A stretch of DNA of 8,546 nucleotides from an uncultured Planctomycetaceae bacterium (GTDB lineage Bacteria > Planctomycetota > Planctomycetia > Pirellulales > UBA1268), in contig CAJAYZ010000693.1 in the NCBI GenBank assembly GCA_903949225.1, positions 1 to 8,546 on the forward strand, in the 5' to 3' direction. Both the position numbers and the translations under genes were made by a program. Shown one piece after another: positions 1 to 6,328 of the stretch. Under the pieces are notes generated by a model, which did not search any database, was not told the DNA's origin, and saw only the letters and a list, made by a program, of their open reading frames with translations. Positions within the stretch are counted from its first letter, which is position 1, and the number at the start of each line of letters is the position of its first letter.

Positions 1-642
1 AGCGGCGACGGCGGGAGCTTCCTGCCGGCGCTCGGTGACAGGCTCGAGGCCGAGTTCAAAGTTCCGATCGGTTTGGTGGCCTGCGGGATCGGCGCGACGA
101 GTGTCCGCGAATGGCTTCCTGAGGGGATCCAGTTCCCCGCTCCGCCGACACTCACCGGACGGGTCCGCCCCGTGGCTGGCGGTGGCTTTGAGAGTGATGG
201 TGCGGCGTTCGCCATGCTCGTTGGCCGCATGAAGCAACTGGAGCCAACGGGGTTTCGGGGGGTGCTCTGGCATCAGGGAGAGAGCGACGCCAACCAGCAA
301 GACCGGTCGCGCACGCTGCCAGGGCCGCTCTATGAAGCGATGCTCGGGCGCGTCATCCGCGACACGCGCGCCGAAATCGGCCGGGATTTTCCCTGGTTTG
401 TCGCCCGGGCCACCTACCATGTCCCCGGCGATGAATCGTCGACCGACATCCGGGCCGCGCAGGCAGCCGTCTGCCGCGACGGCCTCGCCCTCACCGGCCC
501 CGACACTGATGCCCTGACCGGCCTTCTCCGCGACTCCGGCGGCCGTGGGGTGCACTTCAGTGGTGCCGGGCAGCGCCGCCATGCGGAAGCCTGGTTCGCG
601 GCGATCGCCCCCTGGCTCGAGGCCCGGCTCACCGCGCCGTGA
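1..642 (+). CDS. SASA/DUF303-type SGNH acetylesterase (sialate O-acetylesterase-like), 5' truncated
   Basis: The reading frame is open from base 1 and ends at TGA 640-642, giving 213 residues; the start lies outside the window. It resembles the C-terminal part of the SASA family, SGNH-fold esterases that remove acetyl groups from sialic acids or plant-type polysaccharides. Seen: a GGSFLPALGDRL stretch at the left edge, then VACGIGATSVREWLP, then the family block WHQGESDAN (268-294), and near the C-terminus GVHFSGAGQRRHAEAW (from about 547), where the His of HF is the likely catalytic histidine. The nucleophilic Ser block (GQSN-like) would lie upstream and cannot be checked, nor can a signal peptide. 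The internal TTG at 73 is not a credible start because homology-like sequence continues upstream of it. The exact substrate cannot be inferred. The next gene follows after 45 nt on the same strand. Confidence 0.8.
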   Translation, partial: SGDGGSFLPALGDRLEAEFKVPIGLVACGIGATSVREWLPEGIQFPAPPTLTGRVRPVAGGGFESDGAAFAMLVGRMKQLEPTGFRGVLWHQGESDANQQDRSRTLPGPLYEAMLGRVIRDTRAEIGRDFPWFVARATYHVPGDESSTDIRAAQAAVCRDGLALTGPDTDALTGLLRDSGGRGVHFSGAGQRRHAEAWFAAIAPWLEARLTAP

Positions 643-648
643 ACGGGC

Positions 649-657
649 TGCTACGAT
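649..657 (+). promoter_or_regulatory. Candidate extended -10 promoter element for the MBL-fold gene
   Basis: TGC followed by TACGAT (652-657) fits an extended -10 element (TGnTAnnnT, 4 of 6 matches to TATAAT). It lies about 30 nt before the ATG at 688. No recognisable -35 hexamer is seen at the expected distance. It lies just after the stop codon of the esterase gene, so the MBL gene could have its own transcript. The call rests on motif only. Confidence 0.3.
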
Positions 658-687
658 GCCCTCGGTCACCCCAGAGTTTTTTCAGTC

Positions 688-1491
688 ATGGCCGCATCCC
701 CGTTTCGCGATCCCGCCGGCGAGATGATCTTCCTCGGCACCGGCACCAGCGTCGGCGTGCCGATGGTGGGGTGTGCCTGTCCGGTTTGCACGAGCGACGA
801 CCCGCGTGACCGGCGGATGCGGACGAGCGTTCTCCTCGGTCTGCCGGGGGGCACGCTCCTCATCGACACCACCCCCGATCTCCGCTCGCAACTCCTCCGC
901 GAGCGGATCGGTCGGGTCGACGCTGTGCTCTACACGCACGAGCATGTCGACCATCTGTACGGCCTCGATGACGTCCGACCGCTCTGTTTCGCCCGTGGCG
1001 GGCCGATCCCGGTCTACTGCGAAGAGATGGTCGAGGAACGGATTCGTCGGGCCTTCGACTACGCCTTCCTGCCGATGCCGCTTCCCGGCGGGGGCGTGCC
1101 GAAGCTCGAATTCTCGAGAATCACGACCGAGCCGTTCGACCTCCTCGGGGCCCGCGTCGTGCCGCTCAGGCTCCGCCACGGCGTCTTCGACGTGCTCGGC
1201 TTCCGCTTCGGCGACGTCGCCTACTGCACCGACACCAACGGCGTGCCGGAGGAGACGTATGAGCGGCTCGAGGGGCTCGACGTGCTCGTTCTCGACTGCC
1301 TCAGGCAATCCCGTCACTCGACGCATTTTTCTCTTGAAGAGTCGCTCGAGGTGGCGCAGCGCGTGGGGGCAAAGCGAGCGCTCCTCATCCACTTCTCGCA
1401 CGACATCTCTCACCAAGCGGTCTCATCGCAGCTCCCTCCGGGCGTGGAGCTTGCCTATGACGGCCTCGCGGTGCCGCTGACGGGGCTGTGA
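688..1491 (+). CDS. PhnP-like metallo-beta-lactamase-fold hydrolase
   Basis: A 267-residue MBL-fold metal-dependent hydrolase. Seen: N-terminal FLGTGTSVGVP (15-25); GCACPVC with C29, C31 and C34; the signature HEHVDH at 84-89 (HxHxDH); H164 in LRHG; D182 in CTDTN; and LIHFSHDISH with H235 and H238. This matches the E. coli PhnP layout, where the HxHxDH, His, Asp and His residues bind two catalytic metals, and three Cys (CxCxxC) plus a His three residues after the last metal ligand hold a structural zinc. PhnP is a phosphoribosyl cyclic phosphodiesterase, but no phosphonate (phn) gene is visible here, so the substrate is open; the name denotes the subfamily only. The ATG at 688 is chosen because the conserved core begins about 13 residues later. 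No Shine-Dalgarno sequence is visible. The gene converges on the copper ATPase with 19 nt between stop codons. Confidence 0.88.
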   Translation: MAASPFRDPAGEMIFLGTGTSVGVPMVGCACPVCTSDDPRDRRMRTSVLLGLPGGTLLIDTTPDLRSQLLRERIGRVDAVLYTHEHVDHLYGLDDVRPLCFARGGPIPVYCEEMVEERIRRAFDYAFLPMPLPGGGVPKLEFSRITTEPFDLLGARVVPLRLRHGVFDVLGFRFGDVAYCTDTNGVPEETYERLEGLDVLVLDCLRQSRHSTHFSLEESLEVAQRVGAKRALLIHFSHDISHQAVSSQLPPGVELAYDGLAVPLTGL

Positions 1492-1514
1492 GGCGGGCTT
1501 CGCCAAGGCCTCAC
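1488..1514. terminator. Inverted repeat spanning both stop codons of a convergent pair (candidate bidirectional terminator)
   Basis: GTGAGGC (1488-1494) is perfectly complementary to GCCTCAC (1508-1514), a 7-bp stem with a 13-nt loop. The left arm holds the TGA of the MBL gene (1489-1491) and the right arm holds the TGA of the copper ATPase on the other strand (1511-1513). A smaller alternative pairing (GGCG 1492-1495 with CGCC 1501-1504) exists inside. There is no T-tract, so it is not a classical intrinsic terminator; function is inferred from position. Confidence 0.4.
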
Positions 1515-4054
1515 GCCGCCGCGGGCTCGTGGGCGGGCGTGGCGTCGCTGCCGGCCTTAGTGCCCGACAGATCGATCGAGCGGAGCCGGAGGGCGTTGGC
1601 GATCACGGAGAGTGAGGAGAGGCTCATCGCCGCTGCCGCGAGCATCGGGCTGGTCACATGCCCGAGGAGCGGATAGAGGACGCCGGCGGCCACCGGGATG
1701 GCGAGAATGTTGTAGATGAAGGCGAGGAGAAGATTCTCGCGGACGTTCCTCATCGTTCCCCGCGCGAGCGTGATCGCGCGAGGCACTGCGGCGAGGCCCC
1801 CGGAGAGGAGCGTGAGGTCGGCTGTCTCCATGGCCACGTCGGCCCCGCTCCCCATCGCCACGCCGACGTCGGCCGAAGCGAGGGCCGGGGCGTCGTTGAC
1901 GCCGTCGCCGATGAAGGCGACGCTCCCCGCGCCGCGGAGATCGTCGCGGAGCCGCATCACCCGCTCCGCCTTGGCCTCGGGCGACAGCCCTCCCTCGGCC
2001 CGATCGATGCCGACAAGATTTGCCACATGCCGGGCCGCCTGCGGGGTGTCGCCGGAGAGCATCTCGACGGCGATCCCTTCCCGGCGGAGGCCGGCGATCA
2101 CTGTCGCCGCCTCGGGGCGGGGGGGATCACTGACGGCAAAGAACCCGGCCAACTTTCCCTCGACGGCGACGGCGATGATCGTCGCCCCCGCCTCGCGGGC
2201 CCGCTCGAGCGCAGCGGCCGCCACGGGCACACCGGCAAGCGCCACAGCCGTGTCGATGCCGCGCTCGACGAGAAACCGTTCGCTGCCGAGGAGTGTCGCG
2301 CTCCCGGCAACCCGGCCACTGATCCCGCGCCCCACGACGGCCCGGACATCGCTTGCCAAGGGGAGCGACAGGCCGGTCGCGGCTTCGGCGAAGGCCCGGG
2401 CGAGGGGATGTTCGCTGCCGGCCTCGAGGCTCGCCGCGTGAAGGAGGAGCCGGTGGAGTGCCGGGTGCGCCGGGGCGTTGCTCCGGGCAGCGCTTCGGAG
2501 CGATTCCAGTGAGTCGGCCTCGTCGATCCGGCCATCGGTAACTGCGACGGCCGCGGTGATCCGCGGCTTGCCGAGGGTCAGCGTGCCGGTCTTGTCGAGG
2601 ACGACGGTCCGTACGCGTGCCAGACGCTCCATCGCGTCAGCCGAGCGGACGAGGATCCCGGCCGAGGCGCCGCGGCCGATCGCCACCGTCATCGACAGCG
2701 GCGTGGCGAGGCCAAGCGCACAAGGGCAGGCGATCACGAGCACGCTCACTGCCGAGAGGAGTCCGAGGGCGAGGCGCGGCTGCGGCCCGAACATCGCCCA
2801 GCCGGCGAAGGCAAGGAGGGCGACGAGGAGGACGATCGGCACAAACGCCGCCGAGATCCGATCGGCGAGTTGCTCGATCGGCGCCCGCTTGGCGTGGGCA
2901 TCGCGGACGAGCCTGGCGATCCGGGCCACGAGGGCATCGTGCGGGTCGGCGATCGCCTCGATGACGAGGACGGCCGGGCCGTTGATCGCACCGCCGAGGA
3001 CGCGGTCGCCGGGGCCGCGGGCCACCGGTAGCGGCTCGCCCGTCAACAGCGATTCATCGCAGGTCGTCTCTCCCGACACGATCCGGGCGTCGGTGGGAAT
3101 CCGGCTGCCGGGGCGGACACGGAGTCGGTCCCCCATGTGAACGGCCGCGAGCGGTACGACCTCGCCCCCGGGATCGCGTTCGGCGGTCGGCGGCGTGAGG
3201 TCGAGCAGCGCGCGGATCGCGGCCGTCGTGCCGCGCCGGGCGCGGGTCTCGAGGAGCTGGCCCACGAGGACGAGGACGACGATCATCCCCACCGATTCAA
3301 AGAACACCGCCACGCTGCCGTCGGGGCGGCGGAAGGCTTCCGGGAAGATCCACGGGAACACCGTCGCCAGCACACTCACGCTCCAGGCGACGAGGACGCC
3401 CAACGCAATGAGCGAGAACATCGTCGGCCGGCCCCGGCGGAAACCGGCGAGCCCCCCGGAGAGGATCGTTGCCCCTCCCCAGAAGAGGATCGGCGTGGCC
3501 AGTGCCATTTGGAGCCAGTTTCCCCAGGCGCTCCCTGCGAGGGCGATCAACCGGGCAAAAAGTCCCTCGGCGGTGTGGCCGGCGCCGTGGCCAGCCATCC
3601 CCGCCATCGCCACTCCCATGAGCATCACCGAGAGCGCCCCGCAGATCCACAACCGGCGCCGTTCGGCGGCGACCGTCGCCACCTCGGCCGCGTCGACGCC
3701 GATCGGCTCCAGCGGCATCCCGCAGATCGGGCAGGCGCCTGGCTCGGACCTCGTCACCTGCGGGTGCATCGGGCAGGTCCAACCGAGTTCACCGATGTCG
3801 GCCTTGGCACAGCACGGCTTGACCGTTGCTGCCGACGATACTGCGGCGGGCTTACCGCCAGAGCCTCCGCAGCAGGAACCGGCGGCGGTCGTGCTCGACC
3901 CGAGGGGGACGAGCGTCACCGGGGTGGGCGACGTTCCGCCTCCACAGCACGATTTCTCCGCCGCGGAGGGGGCATTGTCCGGGAGCACGTCGAGCCCGGG
4001 GGCGGTGGCCGATGGGGAGCGGAGGGGGCTGATCCGGATGAGATCGGATTCCAT
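1511..4054 (-). CDS. Cu(I)-type heavy-metal-translocating P1B ATPase
   Basis: 847 residues; an inner-membrane ATP-driven copper exporter. Order: a soluble leader with Cys pairs at 36-37, 61-62 and 81-82; a small heavy-metal-binding domain (TCPMHP 93-98, CPICGM 108-113); TM1 about 134-154 followed by a Met/His-rich loop (M143 to H160); TM2-TM4 within 181-268; actuator TGE 338-340; TM5 about 402-422; TM6 with CPC 443-445; phosphorylation DKTGT 487-491; HP 549-550; GDGVNDAP 716-723; TM7 and TM8 from about 774 to 822. Y781-N782 and MSLSS (810-814), with N820, are the TM7/TM8 signature of Cu(I) transporters (CopA, P1B-1). No classical GMxCxxC HMA domain is present. An approximately 25-residue Ala/Leu-rich stretch lies between DKTGT and HP. 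The ATG at 4054 has an AAAAGG Shine-Dalgarno-like sequence 8 nt upstream. It lies 27 nt behind trpD and is probably co-transcribed with it. Regulation by copper is not visible in the sequence. Silver transport is the main alternative. Confidence 0.93.
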   Translation of the reverse strand: MESDLIRISPLRSPSATAPGLDVLPDNAPSAAEKSCCGGGTSPTPVTLVPLGSSTTAAGSCCGGSGGKPAAVSSAATVKPCCAKADIGELGWTCPMHPQVTRSEPGACPICGMPLEPIGVDAAEVATVAAERRRLWICGALSVMLMGVAMAGMAGHGAGHTAEGLFARLIALAGSAWGNWLQMALATPILFWGGATILSGGLAGFRRGRPTMFSLIALGVLVAWSVSVLATVFPWIFPEAFRRPDGSVAVFFESVGMIVVLVLVGQLLETRARRGTTAAIRALLDLTPPTAERDPGGEVVPLAAVHMGDRLRVRPGSRIPTDARIVSGETTCDESLLTGEPLPVARGPGDRVLGGAINGPAVLVIEAIADPHDALVARIARLVRDAHAKRAPIEQLADRISAAFVPIVLLVALLAFAGWAMFGPQPRLALGLLSAVSVLVIACPCALGLATPLSMTVAIGRGASAGILVRSADAMERLARVRTVVLDKTGTLTLGKPRITAAVAVTDGRIDEADSLESLRSAARSNAPAHPALHRLLLHAASLEAGSEHPLARAFAEAATGLSLPLASDVRAVVGRGISGRVAGSATLLGSERFLVERGIDTAVALAGVPVAAAALERAREAGATIIAVAVEGKLAGFFAVSDPPRPEAATVIAGLRREGIAVEMLSGDTPQAARHVANLVGIDRAEGGLSPEAKAERVMRLRDDLRGAGSVAFIGDGVNDAPALASADVGVAMGSGADVAMETADLTLLSGGLAAVPRAITLARGTMRNVRENLLLAFIYNILAIPVAAGVLYPLLGHVTSPMLAAAAMSLSSLSVIANALRLRSIDLSGTKAGSDATPAHEPAAA

Positions 4055-4062
4055 CGGTCTGG

Positions 4063-4068
4063 CCTTTT
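4063..4068 (-). promoter_or_regulatory. Shine-Dalgarno-like site of the copper ATPase
   Basis: On the minus strand AAAAGG ends 8 nt before the ATG at 4054. It lies inside the 27-nt trpD-ATPase gap and supports that start. It is the clearest ribosome-binding-like site in the window; the other starts show weak or no such sequence. Confidence 0.45.
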
Positions 4069-4081
4069 GAGTGGGCGGGAA

Positions 4082-5227
4082 TCAGGCATCGACCGACGGG
4101 GCCGCAGGGGCGTTTGACCGCGCGGCGAGCGCGGCGAGCTTCGCGGCGGCGGAGCCGTCGTCGATGGCGCGCTCGGCAAGGGCGCGGGCCGCAGGGAGCG
4201 ATGCGGCCACTCCGGCAGCCCACAGGGTCGCCGCGGCATTCAGCACGACGACATCGCGGCGCGGCCCCGACTCCCCGGCGAGCACGGCGCGGATCGCCGT
4301 CGCACTTTCCTCGGGGCCATTCACCTCGAGCTTCGTAAGATCGGCGATCGGGCGCGTCGACAAGCCGAAGTCTTCGGCGGTCCACGTGTGGTGTCGCGTC
4401 CCTCCCGGCCCGACATCGATGACGTCGGTGACCCCGAACAGGCTGACTTCGTCGAGCGTTGCCGATCCGGCGGCCGGCACGCCGGGCCCTGCAATCGCCA
4501 GCGGGCTCGAGACGACGAGGACGCGGCTGGCTCCGCCGAGCATGGCCGCTTCTGCCACGGCGTGACGGACGGCGGCCCGGCCGACGCCGATCACCTGCAC
4601 CGTCGCCCCGGCCGGGTTGCACAGCGGGCCGACGAAATTGAACACCGTCGGCCTCCCGAGGGAGCGCCGCAGCGGGCCGACGCGGGCCATGGCCGGATGG
4701 TGGGCGGGGGCCAGACAGAAGGCGAGGCCGACGTCGGCGAGGCAGGCGGCCGCCAGGGACGGGGGGCCATCGATGCGGACGCCGAGACGCTCGAGGACGT
4801 CGGCCGAGCCGGTACGGCTGGAGACGGCCCGGTTGCCATGCTTCGCCACCGGTAGCCCGGCCCCGGCGACGACGATCGCCGCGGCCGTCGAGATGTTGAA
4901 CGATCCTGATCCGTCGCCGCCGGTGCCGCAGGTATCGGCGACGATTCGGCAGGCATGGGGCACGCGCACCATCCTCGCCCGGAGGGCCGCGGCGACGCCG
5001 GCGATTTCCGCCGTGGTCTCGCCAGCCTCGGCGAGGGCCACGAGCCACTTCCCGAAGGTGTCGAGGTCGACGTCTCCCGCGAGCACCGCGCTGACGAGCG
5101 TCTCGACATCGGCCGCTGTCGGGTGGCCGCCGCTGTGGAGAATCGCGATCTGCCGGTCGACCGGCAACTCCGCCGGTGGTGGGGAACGGGGATCGTGTTG
5201 GGAGGAGGGATCGGCCGGGCTGGGCAT
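4082..5227 (-). CDS. trpD: Anthranilate phosphoribosyltransferase
   Basis: 381 residues. TrpD transfers the phosphoribosyl group of PRPP to anthranilate, the second step of tryptophan synthesis, in the cytoplasm. Seen: an N-terminal helical region (about 24-90), DTCGTGGDGSGSFNIST (98-114, PRPP pyrophosphate loop), KHGNRAVSSRTGSADVLE (129-146, anthranilate/PRPP site), HHPAM (176-180), FNFVGPLCNP (196-205, family FNxxGPLxNP), the acidic metal pair D259-E260, and a conserved C-terminal part with VVLNAAATLW (327-336). It is somewhat longer than the usual roughly 340 residues: a Pro/Ser-rich 20-residue leader with no obvious role, and an insertion before D259-E260 where the usual HGxDG loop is replaced. 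The ATG at 5227 has no clear Shine-Dalgarno sequence. No other trp gene is in the window; instead the copper ATPase follows 27 nt downstream. A relaxed-specificity homologue is possible but less likely, given the intact substrate motifs. Confidence 0.92.
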   Translation of the reverse strand: MPSPADPSSQHDPRSPPPAELPVDRQIAILHSGGHPTAADVETLVSAVLAGDVDLDTFGKWLVALAEAGETTAEIAGVAAALRARMVRVPHACRIVADTCGTGGDGSGSFNISTAAAIVVAGAGLPVAKHGNRAVSSRTGSADVLERLGVRIDGPPSLAAACLADVGLAFCLAPAHHPAMARVGPLRRSLGRPTVFNFVGPLCNPAGATVQVIGVGRAAVRHAVAEAAMLGGASRVLVVSSPLAIAGPGVPAAGSATLDEVSLFGVTDVIDVGPGGTRHHTWTAEDFGLSTRPIADLTKLEVNGPEESATAIRAVLAGESGPRRDVVVLNAAATLWAAGVAASLPAARALAERAIDDGSAAAKLAALAARSNAPAAPSVDA

Positions 5228-5279
5228 GGGGCGGAAAGGCTCTTGGGGGGCCGAGCGTGCCGGCGGGCCGCCGTCGGGG

Positions 5280-5285
5280 TACGAT
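5280..5285 (+). promoter_or_regulatory. Candidate -10 element upstream of the nucleoside hydrolase
   Basis: TACGAT in the context GGGGTACGATTGG lies in the 141-nt divergent gap between trpD and the nucleoside hydrolase, about 83 nt before the TTG start. It is the same hexamer as the candidate at 652-657. No -35 hexamer is recognisable. For trpD on the other strand only a weaker TACGAA (5311-5316) is seen, too poor to annotate. Confidence 0.25.
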
Positions 5286-5368
5286 TGGGTCGTCCTCGGG
5301 CGGGCCGGGATTCGTATCCAAGACTACACCAGGTCTTCCCCCGCCGCCCCCAGTCGGGATGCCTACCC

Positions 5369-6310
5369 TTGCCGCGCAAGCTGATTCTGGACATCGATCC
5401 CGGCATCGACGACGCCATCGCGCTAGCCATCGCTCTGTTCGACCCCCGCCTCGATGTCCTGGCGGTGACGGCCACCGGGGGGAGCGTGGCCCCCCAGCAG
5501 GCGACGGCAAACGTCCAGGCGCTCGTCGCCCTCCTCGACCCCCCGAAGTTGCCCCGGCTCGGCGCGGCGCCGACCGACACCACCCCGATCGACAATCCCT
5601 GGAATCTCCACGGGGGCGACGGCCTCGGCGGCCTCGACCTGCCGCGCGTGCCGCTCCATGGCGAGCATGCCGCGGAGAAGGTGATCGCCGAAACCCTCCG
5701 CGCCAATCCCCGCGAGGTCACGATCCTGGCGCTGGGGCCGCTGACGAACATCTCCCGCGTTCTCCGGCGCGATCCGTCGCTCGCCGAGATCATCGCCGGC
5801 ATCGTCATCTGTGGTGGCTCGGCCACCGCCACTGGCACCGTCACGCCGGTGGCCGACTTCAATTTCCATGCCGACCCGGCCGCGGCCCGGCATGTGCTCC
5901 TCGAGCCGGTCGCCAAGACACTCCTGCCGGTCGATACCGCCGGCCAGGTGGTGCTCGGCTTCGAACTCCTCGACCAACTCCCCGATGCCTTCTCCCGCGC
6001 CGGCAAGCTCTTCCGCCGGGTTCTTCCCCATGCTTTCCGGGCCCAGCGGCAACTCCTCGGCAGCGAGGGGATCTGCCTGCCGGAGGTGGTGGCCCTCGTG
6101 GCGGCAACGAATCCGGAGCTGTTCGAGCGCTCGACGGTGTCGGCCGATGTCGAGACGGAAGGGCGGCTGACCTCCGGCATGCTCGTCGTCGACCGCCGTC
6201 AGACGCGCCGCGGGATGCCGAACGTCGACCTGCTGACCGGCTGCGACGTGGCTGCGGTGAAGGACTGCATCATCCGGGGGATGACAGCCGCGGGCGCTGC
6301 GACCGAGTGA
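5369..6310 (+). CDS. Nucleoside hydrolase, IUNH family
   Basis: 313 residues from a TTG start. Family members cleave the N-glycosidic bond of nucleosides to base and ribose, with a Ca2+ held by an N-terminal Asp cluster. Seen: KLILDIDPGIDDAIAL (4-19) with D8, D10, D14 and D15; HGGDGLGG (81-88); LALGPLTNISR (120-130); ICGG (147-150); and TPVADFNFHADPAAA (159-173) with the substrate-binding N165. Odd points: the usual GN after the first strand is GG (37-38), and the late HD motif appears as PE (238-239), so some active-site residues differ and substrate range is uncertain. TTG 5369 gives a normal N-terminus directly before the Asp motif. The frame is open far upstream but without family-like sequence. 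An ATG at 5359 is out of frame by one base. It is divergent from trpD and convergent with the lipoprotein gene. Confidence 0.88.
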   Translation: MPRKLILDIDPGIDDAIALAIALFDPRLDVLAVTATGGSVAPQQATANVQALVALLDPPKLPRLGAAPTDTTPIDNPWNLHGGDGLGGLDLPRVPLHGEHAAEKVIAETLRANPREVTILALGPLTNISRVLRRDPSLAEIIAGIVICGGSATATGTVTPVADFNFHADPAAARHVLLEPVAKTLLPVDTAGQVVLGFELLDQLPDAFSRAGKLFRRVLPHAFRAQRQLLGSEGICLPEVVALVAATNPELFERSTVSADVETEGRLTSGMLVVDRRQTRRGMPNVDLLTGCDVAAVKDCIIRGMTAAGAATE

Positions 6311-6328
6311 CGCCGCGGCGGTGCGTCA
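6308..6328. terminator. Inverted repeat spanning both stop codons of a convergent pair (candidate bidirectional terminator)
   Basis: TGACGC (6308-6313) pairs perfectly with GCGTCA (6323-6328) around a 9-nt GC-rich loop. The left arm starts with the TGA of the nucleoside hydrolase and the right arm ends with the TGA of the lipoprotein gene on the other strand. The arrangement matches 1488-1514. The stem is short and there is no T-tract, so a termination role is inferred from position. Confidence 0.35.

Noticed and set aside
688..1491. A phosphonate-degradation role for the PhnP-like gene
   Set aside because: No other phn gene is in the window and the fold subfamily is used for several substrates.
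3137..4117. Plus-strand open frame of 326 codons antisense to the copper ATPase
   Set aside because: Arg/Gly/His-rich, no motifs, fully antisense to a gene with all P-type ATPase signatures.
3852..5510. Minus-strand open frame of 552 codons overlapping trpD and the ATPase leader
   Set aside because: It lies in another frame of the same strand over recognised trpD, and its product is Arg/Pro/Gly-rich without motifs: a typical high-GC shadow frame.
4591..6180. Minus-strand open frame of 529 codons across trpD and the nucleoside hydrolase
   Set aside because: It overlaps two well-supported genes, one antisense, and translates to Ser/Arg/Pro-rich sequence with no domain.
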